A stretch of DNA of 64,000 nucleotides, from positions 5,022,001 to 5,086,000 of the forward strand of contig NC_134297.1 in assembly GCF_949628215.1 (NCBI RefSeq), written 5' to 3'. The notes beneath the pieces are model-generated. The model was not told the origin of the DNA. It searched no databases and saw only the letters and a list, made by a program, of their open reading frames with translations. The position numbers were made by a program, and so were the translations under genes. This document shows, piece after piece, positions 24,801 to 41,636 of this stretch (its first letter is position 1; each line of letters begins with the position of its first letter). Source of the stretch: Phalacrocorax aristotelis. Taxonomy: Eukaryota > Chordata > Aves > Suliformes > Phalacrocoracidae.

Positions 24801-26031
24801 ACGGTGTTCTACAGATACACTCTTACAGGAGAGAGACTTCTGTGCTTTTACCAGATACCGGTTTGCAATAATCCTCTGCTAAGCACGTACGTGGCACAAA
24901 CCCAACACCAGCTACAAAAAAAGTTTTGTTTCTAATTAAGCAAAGATTTATCAAGGCTTTTCTATAGCTTTGAGGATCACGTAACTTCCTACTATGAATT
25001 TAGGAATCCATTATAAAATACCCAATTTATAAAAAGCGGTAATAAATAACTGCATCTTCCCTTGCCTGAATATTATCTCCAGCACTTTGCTGTCAGGGAC
25101 TGAAGAGCTTCTTTCACTTGGCACGAAGAAGCTACTCTGCAGATGTGCACCTCTGGCTATGACACAAGACGCGCTTCTCCGGGAAAGAGCATCGCCCCAA
25201 AACACACACGATGTAAATCGCACAGGGTTTACACCCGGACCTCGAGTGACTTCTTGTTACTGCAGGTGGGCTAGAGAGGAACAGGTACCAGAAACCGTAC
25301 CAGAAGAAGGATGTTAACCCTGTTCTTGGGTTTGGAAGGGTTAGATCTTGGAGCTCTCTCTTGGGAGAGATTGATTTACAAAGGTGCATAATCCATCAGG
25401 CTGTAAAGCCGCAGGGGAGCAAAGGTTGGCAGGGATGGCATCTGCCTACCAGAGAACGTGACTTACAGCACTGGCAATTGGTCTTCCCTTATCCATTCTT
25501 TTTTATGATGGTCAAGAAGTTGCGTATATTTGCATACGTTACGTGTAATAATTATTTAAAGCTTTTTAAATCATTTCTGCCCAGGGGTTGCATTGCTCTC
25601 TGCGGTCCTTCCCACGCTCCCGTCCTGCCGGAGGAAGGCTCTCCATCAGGGACCTGACGGGGAGCAGCGCGCTCGCTTTGCCCGTGCATTCTGGTATTTC
25701 CGTATATTGACTGACTGCACCGACCCCGGGTGCCCCTAAATTAATTTTCCAGGTAGCGAGAAGGAAGCACGAAGCTAATTATCCTTTTCCCCGCAAAAAG
25801 GGCCGCTCCCTTCCATGCAAGAGGAGACGGCAGGCGCGCGAGCCCGCTGCCCGCCCTACCCCCGCCGCCCCGGTGCGCGGGTCCCGCGCGTCGTCCCCCC
25901 CCCGCCCCGCCGCCGGGGCGTGCCGGCCCTCACCTGTGCAGCAGCAGCAACAGCAGCAGCACGGCGATGAGGAGGAAGGCGAAGCCCCCGAGGCGGCGGT
26001 GCCGCCGCCCGCCGCACAGCCACAGCCACAT
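837..26031 (-). CDS. GLB1L2: GLB1L2-like GH35 beta-galactosidase, 19 exons, complete
   Basis: Exons in transcript order: 26031-25934, 21800-21603, 21125-21057, 20738-20643, 19079-18971, 18656-18564, 15738-15657, 12503-12439, 10139-10055, 9035-8898, 8226-8146, 7902-7796, 7388-7242, 6820-6749, 5812-5734, 4470-4383, 2557-2443, 1507-1391, 923-837. They total 1926 nt, 641 aa plus stop; from memory human GLB1L2 is about 636 aa. Phases close at every join. Residues 14-31 form a hydrophobic, leucine-rich signal or anchor segment. The GH35 signature [13 protein letters not shown] is in exon 6 (acid/base Glu near 205) and [11 protein letters not shown] in exon 9 (nucleophile Glu near 279), so a retaining exo-beta-galactosidase fold with intact catalytic residues is expected in the secretory or lysosomal route; the true substrate of this paralogue is unsettled. 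[17 protein letters not shown] and NGQNLGRYW are further family blocks. The start has a G at -3. Introns 5 and 17 use GC donors. Orthology to GLB1L2 rather than GLB1L3 is likely but not proven. Confidence 0.93.
2441..2442 (-). other. GC splice donor of GLB1L2-like intron 17
   Basis: Exon 17 ends ...QDTFLKLQ followed by GCAAGT, again CAG|GCAAGT. Exon 18 continues in phase 0 with [18 protein letters not shown]. The next GT is four bases into the intron and would break the frame. It is the second GC-AG intron of the same gene. Confidence 0.85.
5611..5674 (+). repeat. CR1 LINE 3' tail fragment
   Basis: The stretch runs AGGTTGGACTAGATGATC..GAGGTCCCTTCCAGCC and ends in ATTCTGGGATTCTA, the typical terminal sequence of avian CR1 elements with its short 8-bp-like tail repeat. 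It lies in intron 15 of the GLB1L2-like gene, antisense to it. Only the last ~60 bp of the element remain, as expected from 5' truncation. Confidence 0.85.
7506..7552 (+). repeat. degenerate CR1 3' tail
   Basis: CCTCCAGAGGTCTGTTCCAA followed by CCTGAATT and ATGACTCTACGA resembles the end of an old CR1 copy (consensus-like CCAACCT..ATTCTATGA). It is short and more diverged than the copy near 5.6 kb. It lies in intron 12 of the GLB1L2-like gene. Confidence 0.6.
8147..10054 (-). other. GLB1L2-like introns 9 and 10 around exon 10
   Basis: Exon 10 (8898-9035) sits between two introns. A pyrimidine-rich patch and an A-run near 9846-9857 are low-complexity. No repeat family or further exon is recognised. 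Confidence 0.4.
10140..12438 (-). other. GLB1L2-like intron 8
   Basis: This 2.3 kb intron separates the exon ending KYLDTVQ from the exon that begins [11 protein letters not shown] and carries the nucleophile. It holds an A-rich patch near 12316-12350. No repeat family, RNA gene or other coding exon is recognised. Confidence 0.5.
12504..15656 (-). other. GLB1L2-like intron 7
   Basis: A 3.2 kb intron. Short open frames occur on both strands, but none shows family similarity. An A-rich run lies near 14600-14620. Its donor region contains a second, stronger-looking donor that is described as a finding. Confidence 0.5.
15739..18563 (-). other. GLB1L2-like intron 6
   Basis: A 2.8 kb intron between the acid/base exon and the [16 protein letters not shown] exon. 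I see no mobile element, conserved RNA or additional exon in it. Confidence 0.5.
18969..18970 (-). other. GC splice donor of GLB1L2-like intron 5
   Basis: Exon 5 ends with codons for VVPLQ followed directly by GCAAGT, so the site reads CAG|GCAAGT. Exon 6 opens in phase 0 with [10 protein letters not shown], matching the family without gain or loss. The nearest GT, four bases further in, would shift the frame. This is the well-known GC-AG subtype, which normally has a near-perfect flanking consensus, as seen here. Confidence 0.85.
21801..25933 (-). other. GLB1L2-like intron 1
   Basis: This 4.1 kb first intron separates the signal-anchor exon from the exon opening [11 protein letters not shown]. 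It contains an exact 15-bp tandem duplication at 23755-23784. Its 5' part (about 25.7-25.93 kb) belongs to the promoter CpG island. Nothing else is recognised. Confidence 0.5.
23755..23784 (+). repeat. 15-bp perfect tandem duplication
   Basis: The unit CCTTAAAACTCCCCG occurs twice in direct succession, followed by the first three bases of a third copy. It lies in intron 1 of the GLB1L2-like gene. Confidence 0.9.
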
Positions 26032-26500
26032 GGCGGCGGCGGCCCCGCTCCCGGTACCGCCGGTACCGCCGCGCGCCCCCCCGCCCCGACCGCCGCCTTG
26101 GACCGCTCCGCCCGCGCCCCGCCCTCTCCCCCCCAGCGACTCCTCCGATTGGTCGCCGCCCGCCCGCCTATAGGGCGGGACGAGGGCGTGCGGCGCTGCT
26201 GATTGGCGACGCTCCCGCCAGTCACGAGGCGGCGGGGGCCGGCCGCCGGTAGAGGGGGAGAGGCGGCGAGATCCCGCCCACCGCCTCGCTGAGGTAACGG
26301 CCGAGCCCCCCGCCCCGCCGGCGGCCGGGACCCCTCTGCCTGAGGCGGCGGTGCTTTGGGCCGCCCTGCGAAATGCCCTCTGAGGAGAGCCCCGGGCTGC
26401 CACCAACGGCCTCTCGCTCAGCAGCGAAGTCCAAGGTCGGAGAACGCCGCCGCCGCTGCTAACGCCCCGTTATCCTCCCTTCGCTGCCGCCCGCGAGGGT
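25850..26500 (-). promoter_or_regulatory. CpG-island promoter of the GLB1L2-like gene
   Basis: Very GC- and CpG-rich sequence surrounds exon 1. Two CCAAT boxes lie in gene orientation upstream of the ATG (plus-strand GATTGG at 26147-26152 and 26201-26206), with GC-box-like runs between. No convincing TATA box is seen. The transcription start probably lies between 26035 and 26300. Confidence 0.75.
25938..25962 (-). repeat. CTG triplet run coding for leucines
   Basis: On the coding strand, seven leucine triplets (six CTG, one interrupting TTG) code for the end of the hydrophobic N-terminal segment in exon 1 of the GLB1L2-like gene. The run is short, but it is a potential site of length polymorphism. 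Confidence 0.8.
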
Positions 26501-27493
26501 GTGCTGGGAGGAAGGAGGGGCTGCTTCCCCCGGAGGGCCCGACGGAGGCGCCGTAACTAATTAAAAAACCCTCAGAAACGGAACTTTCTCTGCAACCCCC
26601 TGCTTCAAAAAGCTCCCGTTACCTGTCAAACACCTGAAACACCACGGAAGGAAACGATCACAACTTCTGACGCTCTTGCCATCGTTGCTTTATTGATTCC
26701 AAATCTGAGGGGGGGGAGAGTTTAATTTACCGGCGTTTTTGCTCCCCCTACGTTGTACGCAGGAGGGAGTACTGATTTGATGCAACAGAGCTAAATGTTT
26801 CTCTGCGGGACCTTAATTCTTGATTAGTACCCCTGTACTGCACGGGCTTCTGTGAGGTGAAGCACCAGTACGCGGTGGGAGCGGGGAGGAGAGCGAGCCG
26901 TTAGAAAAGGCGTGCTGGGAAACGAGAGCGAGGAGTGCTTCTAGATAAACACGAGGCATCCTGCTCCTCGGTTAGGCGGCCATCGCACTCTGCAAGCAGT
27001 TGGAGCTCAGGACTTGCGGCTGAATCGCTCCCAGCGGTGCAGTTGGCGCCCAGGAGGGCAGGTTTTGAAGCAGATCAACGAGTTCCTTCAAACCAAAGAT
27101 TTCACCGATAGAGTCCTGTGGGACTGCACCTCTGCCTGGCGTTCCCGTTTCAGTCCTGACTCAGCAGAGATGACCAACAGGTCTAGTGTTTCTCCCAGAA
27201 GGATGGGTGCCAAGCAGCCCGCAATCAAGATTTGAAGACAGAGGCTCGTATTCACGACTGTGATTTATATCTTCAGGCTGCGCAACACTAGCCTAGTAAG
27301 AGCAGCTCTGCCAGGCACGGAGTGCAGCTGTGGCGGTGTCCAGCTGTGCTCCCGGTCGATATAAGGCAGAAAGACTGTTTCCACTGGGGTATCCCCCTCT
27401 CCACTCCCAGGGAGAGTTGGTGAACAGGGGAGGGAAACAGACCGAGCTGTGTAACAGACAAAGTGATTTAACACTGGAGATTAGCTCTTGGCA
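26501..27493 (-). other. ACAD8 3' UTR and short spacer to the GLB1L2-like promoter
   Basis: This follows the ACAD8 stop (TGA read at 27494-27496). A minus-strand AATAAA at 26689-26694 is the best polyadenylation signal and would give a 3' UTR of about 0.8 kb, ending only a few hundred bases from the next promoter. A weaker TATAAA lies near 27264. No other gene is seen. Confidence 0.6.
26689..26694 (-). terminator. candidate ACAD8 polyadenylation signal
   Basis: TTTATT on the plus strand reads AATAAA on the minus strand, about 800 nt downstream of the ACAD8 stop codon. It is the only canonical hexamer noticed between the stop and the next promoter. Confidence 0.6.
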
Positions 27494-33699
<6,206 letters not shown>

Positions 33700-33919
33700 G
33701 GCGGGGGCCCGGCGGGAGCCTTCCTCCCGTCCTCCCGTCCTCCCTCGGCGGGCAGCGGCCCGGCTGCCGGGGCAGGCTGGGAGCTGTAGTCCTGCCCTCG
33801 GCGCCTCCCGCCCGCGCGGTGGCTGCGGGGAAGGAGGCAAGCCCAGCAAGCCCGCAGGCCATGCCTTATTTTTTTGCATAACGGTCACCCGCTTCCGACT
33901 CCGTTCGGGGGGGGGGGGG

Positions 33920-33999
33920 GCCGGCTTGTTTCCTCCTGCGCCGAGGTTTGGGCGAGGCGAGAGCATCCTTCTCCCCATCCCGGGCCGCGGCCGGAACCG
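33920..33999 (+). other. candidate THYN1 5' UTR exon 1 (start unknown)
   Basis: The GC-rich stretch ends in a good donor (CCG|GTGAGG at 34000-34001). It could join the acceptor at 34603-34604 (CTTCTCTCATTCAG), just before the coding ATG. The 5' boundary is a guess and transcript data would fix it. It is called because the ATG exon begins with an acceptor, so an upstream noncoding exon must exist. Confidence 0.45.
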
Positions 34000-34648
34000 G
34001 TGAGGGGGAGCGTGGGGTGGGGGGAGGCGGGAGGGAGGGGAGAAGCTTGGCACAGAAGGTGGAAAAGTTGATGCCACCCGCTCTGGAGGCAGCTGAGAGC
34101 CAAATAACTTGTAACAGGCTGCTGGGGTTGGACCAGCCAGCTTGCTCCCCTTCCCGAAGGAGCTCTGCGTGCGTAATCTCTGCGAGCAACAAGCAGAGCC
34201 GGACGCCCCTGGTGCGAGGGCGGACTGAGCTCTGCAGGCAGGCAAGCCCTTCACCCGTTTGCTACGGCACGGCTCCTCTTGCATGGCAGAGAGGGGCCGC
34301 ATCGGGCCAAGCACCTTCGGGACTTTTCTCCAGCAGCTGCGCCGCCGCGGGGACGAGCAGCCCTTCTGCTGATGTCCATCAGAGCCCTGCTCTGGCGGGG
34401 CGGCCGGCCTCCAGCACGCCGCGGGCGCGGTCCTCAACCAGTGCCAGCGTTTGCACTGATAGAGGAAGTGCCTGAGCTCAAGAAAGGAAATTTATTTACT
34501 CTCCACTTACCGTACAGCTTTTACTGCTCTCTGTCTCAGATATCGCTACTTTTTTCAGCTTGCCTGAATAAGCAGTAATTCTTCCTCCTCCTTCTCTCAT
34601 TCAGCAGGTGCTTCTCAGTGAAGAGAAGATAATTCGAAGAGACCGGAG

Positions 34649-37600
34649 ATGCCTTGGCCGAGCAGAAAGCGAGACAAAGGAGCAGTAGCAGGTCTGTGCT
34701 GACACCCCAACTAATTTAGCATCTCTTACTTGAGGTGCCAAGCTATAGTGAAACTACAGACAGTCATCTTAACAGTCTGTCTTTCAAAGCCACGCGTCTT
34801 ACAGACAGCATTTCCTCTGCAAAAATGGGCTGAGCGTCCATGCGTGACTGAGTCAAGTCTGCCAGATATACAATAGGGACAAGGATGTATTCTCAGTGCA
34901 AAGTGATTAAGAAATGTAACTCATGCCCATTTATGAAGAGTCTTCAGATCCTGCATTAGAGACGGTCAGTCAAAGTGTACCCAGTGCAGTGGCAGGAAGC
35001 TGATGTGGTACCATCTGCAAAAAAAGAAAAAACCTTGCACTCAAGGCAACATTATGTGGTGGTTTGGGTGTAAGATGAAAAAAATTACACAGTTGGCTCA
35101 CCTGTGCCATTCATCTGCTTAATCAGCTCCAGCAAATAACCACCTCCTTACCCTTTAATTACTACTTATGGTTTTTTGCTGTCTGCGTCCTGCACAAACA
35201 GGGATATAGACCCTCTCCAAACAGGTAGCACAGTGGAGGCTTAAGCTAAGGTTTCCAGCTACTGCAGTAATTGAAATAGCTTGCTTTGCTGCTGAGTTTT
35301 CCTGTTATTCACCAGACTCGCCTAAATGAACTTTGTTGCCTGCAGTTGATTTCTGAGTGATTAATTAGAAAAAAAAAATTCAACTACACTTCATGTGAGC
35401 ATCTGTCCCGGTTTGTTTTTTTTTGGCGATTAACTACGACTATTAAACTATGTGCACACCACACACAAAATAATATCCTTATTTCCTTATTTTAGATGCA
35501 AACTAGAAACACTGGTGCGTAACGCTGCTACCTTACACACAGCATCTGGGACACGCTAAACTTCTGCTGCAGTCAAATACCAGAGTGCAAAATTAGCTGG
35601 GATGGCTAAAAATGTTTCAGTACCAGCCGTTACCAAAACAAAATGTGTTTTATCTGAATGGTCTTTTTTCTGTTGTTTCTTTTAAGATAAAAAGGAGCCT
35701 GATGCTAAAGTTGCCAAAACCGAGGAGGAGGCTCCAGATAAGGAAGAAGAGGAGAAGTCTGCAAAACCTCCAGCTGGGAGTTCTAAGTCAGGATGGAAGA
35801 ACTGGAAGAAGACAAAAGAATCTGACTCCGGTGGGGAGGAAAGCAAGATAACATACTGTCACTGGCTTCTGAAATCAGAACCAGAGAGCAGGCTCGAGAA
35901 GGGAGTGGATGTGAAAGTAAGCACCGACACCCGGCCTTACTCAAAGTGTAGAAGCTGTTTCACTACTGTCCAGGGCGTTAGTGCCTGAACGCTGGGTGAC
36001 AGATTGTTTGCAATATTAACGCTATCGTGTCTTTACTTCTCAAAAGCCATTTGTCTTCCTGGAAACAGAAAGACATAACATTGTTCTCTTCCAGGGCGAC
36101 AGCCTTGGGGTTTGACACTTGTAATGCAAGAGGAAGTCAGGTCTGCAGGATGCTTAGCTGCTGCGAGCAGGGGCAGCGCCTGCTCCGGACTCTGCCTTCA
36201 CACTGCTGCAGTGTTCCTCCTCTGAGCAGGCCTTTCTTCAGCCCCTGTGGGAACCAAAAGAATTGTGTCAAGTTTGTACTGTATTTGAGGGAGCTACTAG
36301 GAAGAAACATTTAGGCACAGCGTAGACAATGACGCAGTAAAGATCAGACTACGTCCTGAACTAACCTGTATTTCCATTCCATTTGGCAGTTCAGCATCGA
36401 TGACCTGAAAGCTCAGCCCAATCAGACAACCTTTTGGGATGGAGTAAGAAACTACCAGGTACGGGGCACGTGTCGAAGATGGAGTCACTGAAATAGCACC
36501 AGCTCTCCCCGCAGATAACTTGTTCCCTTTGCGTGAAGGATTTCCCCTTGAGGCACTCTGCCTGTTTTTACATTTTGTCAGGAGTCAAAACTCCTGCTTG
36601 TCTCTAGGTCAAAGGTGGGTTCAGGCTGGGTAATATTCTGTCAAATCATCCGGGTTTTTCTTTAGCTCGGTCTTTTGCTTAGTCAGCGTTTATTTCCCTC
36701 GGCACCTTTTAGCAAGTCTGTACTTAACCAGATACAACGCCTTGTTGGTGCCCAGCGCTCTGTGCCAGACCTCTCTGTGAAGGAAATCCACATGGACTTC
36801 TCCTAGTGTATATGATCCCCCTACTACGTATGCTTCCCCCCCCCGTATACAATCTGCTCTGCTGCTCGTTTGCTGACAGGTAACTAAAGTCTTCTGCTAT
36901 CTCTGAACAAGGGTGGCTGAGCTGCTGAATTCCCACATACTTTCTAACCACCAGGAGCTTGCTCTTTGGCCTTGTTTTTACTTCCTTTCATTCACAAAAC
37001 AGCTGTACAACTGTAGGAAACCATATCTGAGTAGCTCTGAAGCACATATGCCTCTCTCATTAGTTCCTAACTGCTTATGATGAGCCCTGAGAGCTTGATA
37101 CAAAGGCTCAAAGTCTCTCATTTACACCCGACAGGCAAGGAATTTCCTGAGAGCCATGAAGCTTGGCCAGCAGGCCTTCTTCTACCACAGTAACTGCAAA
37201 GAGCCTGGCATCGTTGCCATTGTCAAGGTGAGTACCTCTCCCTCATTCTGTGTTTTGGGGTGGGGAGTGAAAATAATAATCAGTGAGTTACAAACAGCTC
37301 GTTAGCCCTACTTCTGTCCCAGCACCAAAGGAGTGCAAAAGTTGGCCAGTCTGAGCGAGCCTAGGGCATCTAGGCTCGACAGCACATACCACAGGGGGGC
37401 TGACTCTTTCCCCCAAAAAAGGAACCAACAAAACTGCTGTTATCCTGCTCACATTTCACAGTGCTTCCAGGCAAGTCAAGTGTTGCTGATTAAAATCTGA
37501 TTCACTAAACTCTAGTCAGCTGAGCCTGCAAGGCAGTAGTATAAAACCCAGGGCACAGAAAAGCTTTTTCTTTAAGAGGAGAATTCATCACAAAGATAAG

Positions 37601-38901
37601 TAGACATCATCTACCCAGTTTTCCTCTGTTGCATGTGCTCCTTCTGCATTGCTCTCTGAAGAGGGGATGAAGCTTCCTTGACAGCCGTACTGTTCTGCAG
37701 TGCTTCGACCCAAGCAATGTACAGGAAGGAAACATATCACCATTAGAACAGAGTTCAGGGAAAGCAAGGCTGATTTTTGCAGCAGGATTATTGCTTATGT
37801 ATAGTCACAGCTTTCTCAAGGGCGTTTCCTACCCTTTACTGGCAATAGTCTTTACCTGATGGGAACTTGTCTCACATCCTTCTCCCCTTCTGCTTCAGAT
37901 CGTAAAGGAGGCATACCCTGATCACACACAGTTTGATCAGAAGGATCCTCATTATGATTCCTCCAGCAGAAAAGAGAACCCCAAATGGTCCATGGTAATG
38001 TAGTGAACTAAATACAGCCATTTCAACCTCTGCGTGCAAACTGAGTGAAGTTGGAAGCCTCTTATCATCATCTTGCATATCTTAAGCTTCTGTCCTGGCC
38101 TAGCTACCTTTTTCTCTCTCAAGAGAAACTCCAATCCCAATTGTTTTCTCTACCTTTTCCCCTCCCTCTCCCAGAAGCCTGCCAAAACTCCCTAAACTCT
38201 CAAATCCTACTTGGATGCAGAGCTGACCTCTGTGTGTGGCAGAATTCTGGGTTAGGCAAGAGAAGGAACATCTTTAAGTACCGCTCTCAATCTACAGCAA
38301 AGCAAGCTGTAGTCTGAGGCGTGCTAAATTATAGGGGACTGACTGCTCGCAGGCTGGCTACATCCCGCATCTTAATTTTGTATTGTCTGTGATAAGTCGA
38401 ATGTGCATTGCTGAGATTCACGTAAACAGATCACCTGCCAGAAGTACCTGAAAGTTAATTTAGCCTTGAGGTAGGAAAAGCTTCCATCCCATTATAAGAT
38501 AGGCATCAGTCATTTGCTTCAGCTTAAAATCTTTATCCCCGCAAAGATCTCTTGTGACACCTGGAGGCTATATCCTTCTCCAACCCTGCTCCTTTGCTGC
38601 CCGTCGTTCCCAGGTGGATGTCCAGTTTGTGCGGATGACAAAACGTTTCATCCCGCTTTCTGAAATCAAGGCTCACCACCTGGCACATAAAGCAGATGGA
38701 GGCCCCCTAAAGAACATGATGCTCTTCACAAGACAACGCCTCTCCATCCAACCACTGACACAAGGTAAGAGCCACTCTCCCTGCGAGGCAGCCCTCGCTC
38801 GGAGACCTTGGAAGCTCCAGTGATGGCTTTTTCTTCCTTACTTTTTCAACGCAGAGGAATTTGATTTTGTCTTGAGCCTGGAAGAGGAAAAGCCGCATTA
38901 A
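34649..38901 (+). CDS. THYN1: THYN1, thymocyte nuclear protein 1 (EVE domain), 7 coding exons
   Basis: Coding exons: 34649-34691, 35687-35916, 36390-36458, 37135-37227, 37899-37994, 38614-38764, 38855-38901. They total 729 nt, 242 aa; human is about 225 aa. The N-terminal third (residues 1-75) is charged and low in complexity, with a basic start (PSRKRDKG), an EEE/DKEEEEK acidic-lysine stretch and a WKNWKK motif. The EVE (PUA-like) domain starts near HWLLKSEPESRLEKGVDVK (residue 74) and runs to the C terminus. FWDGVRNYQARNFLR and FFYHSNCKEPGIV are hallmark blocks. EVE domains resemble PUA/YTH folds, and THYN1 has been reported among nuclear proteins that bind oxidised methylcytosine. The first coding exon follows a strong acceptor at 34603-34604 and includes about 44 nt of 5' UTR. 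Its donor, CAG|GTCTGT, is weaker than average. It is head-to-head with ACAD8 and convergent with VPS26B. Confidence 0.95.
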
Positions 38902-39066
38902 GAAACTGACAGCAGCACAGCTTCTACCCGGCCTGCCGATGCCTCCTCCTAAAGCAGTGTAATTCTCGAGTTCACTCGCTCAACTGCAGCAACAAGAACA
39001 TGCCCGCACATGGTTTGCAGCTACGTGTCCCTTATTCTGTCACACTGTTACTTTTGCTTATTTTTA

Positions 39067-39072
39067 AATAAA
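39067..39072 (+). terminator. THYN1 polyadenylation signal
   Basis: Canonical AATAAA about 165 nt after the THYN1 TAA (38899-38901), followed within about 20-25 nt by a plausible cleavage region. This gives a short 3' UTR. Confidence 0.85.
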
Positions 39073-41630
39073 GCCTTTGAGAATCAATTGCAGCTACTCA
39101 ATTTTTAATAGTGGAAAAATCTGCAATTTATCTCTTGAAGGACGAACCAGGTACATCCTCCTCGAGGACGTTTACCTCAGGATCCAGTGCAGTTCCATGT
39201 ACTGCAGGGCAACATTTTTCTGCAGAAAGGTATCGCTAAGCTGTCTAGAACAGGAAAATTTACATGTAAATACACATCTAAAACTTCCCATGTTATTTGA
39301 GAACTGACATCAGGGAAATAGAAAATAAAGCTAGCTTACTTATTTTTAAGCTGCATGGGTCCTCCACTAGCGCAGCGTCTAAGCAGTGACATAGCTTAAA
39401 GAAAGACCAAGAATTGGTAAAGATAAGGAAGGACAAACCCCCCAAGCATGTTTGGAGGGCTGCACAGGATGGCACTAAAGAAAAATGCCTTAATACCATA
39501 AAAAACAAAACAAAACAAAAACCACAAACAAACAAAAACCAAACTCAGACCTGGGCCAGGCAATATAAACCATTTCAGGCAAACTCATGCACAGCATTTA
39601 ACAGCCAGGGCTGGCTCTTTTTAATTGGAGAGACAAAAAACCCCAAGTTTTAAAATACAGCCATTGAAAGACAATGAATTAAGAAACACGTAAACACAGC
39701 AGAGGCTTAATTACAGGTTGTACCGCTTGGTTTAGTACTTGTGCACTCCCCCTGCCCGACCCCGCCTGGGAGAGGGGGAACAACCCAAGTACCGACCAGA
39801 ACCAGCCAGCACAGGGGGACACGACTGCTCAAGTAGTGCCTGCCCCGCACCATGCTAATGAAACGCTTTTCTGGAGTACCTTGTCCTGGAGTGACCTTAT
39901 GCTTCAACTTGTCTCTAAAGGTGCTCAGCACATCTGCTCCGCCCCAGACAAAGAGAGGGCCTAGAGGGTAACGCGTTGAACGGTCCATTGAGACTAAGTA
40001 AAAATGGGAATCATTTCTAAATTCTGCTTCCACAAGTAGGGACACAAGGTAGGAAAAAAAACCCCAACCCAATGTATAGACTCATGCACCTTTTCCAAGT
40101 AATCCCTCCAGAAGCGATGAACAGATGTTTAATAGAAATCTCCTTACGTGCATTGTCAGACAATTATATCTTACATCCAATAACTGATGCTGTTTGGCCG
40201 GTAAACAAAACACTCCTGGAATGCAGAGACATCCTCAGCCATGGGGTTTCTTTAGCACACGGCCTACAATCAAAAGGAATAGGAGAGGAAAAAAATTCTA
40301 GGCGAGATGGGAGTTGAGGGAAATCTAAGAGGGGGGGTTTGGGCACTGCTGTGCTCAGCTTAGCCGTGGAGAGAGAGAGTCTGCTCCCCCACGGGAGCTT
40401 CGCTTGTCTCTAAATGATCGTGTATTGCCACAGCACGGGAGTTCCCCCTGCACAGCGCAGGGAGCAGTGAGTGTCAAAAGTAACATCCAGATCCCTTTGC
40501 CACGTGAGACCCGTGGCAGGTCACCACCCCTTGCCCTGGCACAGCAAGGGAGTTGTCTAAAGTAAGCTTTTGCTTCAGTCTTAGGAAGACACGGCTCCAG
40601 CCCACGGCACAGACTTCTCACGTGAAGAAAAGCAAGCCACGTCTTCACTGTTACAGAGCAGAAACATGGTGTGACACGAGCATTCAGCAGAGATGGGATC
40701 ATTAGTGTCCTCAACAACAGAGCGAGACTGTCCAGCTCTACTAAAAACCACAACCTTACACGTGGTGAGTAAAAGATAACTTACTTTGGCAAGCAGAAAC
40801 ACACATTTATCACTGAAATACAGTAGCTGTCTTAGTACATAAAAAGCTCCCCTTCCCACCCAGGCCCCGTTCCCCCACCAGTGCTGTTCCACTAAACAGA
40901 GCAGAAGAGACTTCCATTTCCCAGCTGCGAGACAACTGTTCTACATTCAGCTGTAGGACAGAGGCAGAGGAGATTCATTCCAGAGTCAAAAGGAAGCTGG
41001 ACAAGACCCTAGCGAGCCACAAAACTCACAGGGAGATCCAAACATATCCCACTTGCTAGTGCTCATATCCCAGCACTTAGCACAGGCTTGTCTCTCCACC
41101 TGGTGGGAGGTCTAACCACCTGCTTCCTTGAAGGGCATCTAAACAGGATGGATATTCTCCAGACTCGGTTAATCACATCTACAAAGCCACATCTAAGTTT
41201 TAATGGAGGAGTGATTCCCTTCTGGGAATGTTCTCGTGATTCTACTTAGCTGAAGACTAAAAGAAGCTCATTGTAGAAAAGAAAAAAACCCCGTTCAGGT
41301 TCTCAGTTCATGGCATACCCTCAGACCTCACTGGTGATTTCAGCTCAGGCCTCAGAAACGCGTCTCTGGAATCAGAGCGCTCTACCATCCTTCCAGTTGC
41401 TGCTTGGCTTCATCTAGCAGCACGCACAGGCCATAAGCTTCTTAAAACAACTGCATCCACTTTCCGTCCTCGCTAATCCTCACCCCGCAGGCACAAGGGA
41501 GTAAACCAAACAATACACACGTGTTTCTAAACTGCTGTCTGTCCCTCCTGCAAAGCCCACTCTGTCACAAGGATGCAGGCACGAGCGGGGCAGCATGTGC
41601 AGCGCAAGCCTGCTCCCAAGAGAGCTCCCA

Positions 41631-41636
41631 TTTATT
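41631..41636 (-). terminator. distal VPS26B polyadenylation signal candidate
   Basis: A second coding-strand AATAAA about 0.94 kb after the VPS26B stop; which site is used cannot be told from sequence alone. Confidence 0.4.

Noticed and set aside
25930-26406. 158-codon minus-strand frame starting well upstream of the GLB1L2-like ATG
   Set aside because: Translation from the internal Met at 26031 gives the expected signal-anchor start. The upstream part is Gly/Arg/Ala promoter sequence.
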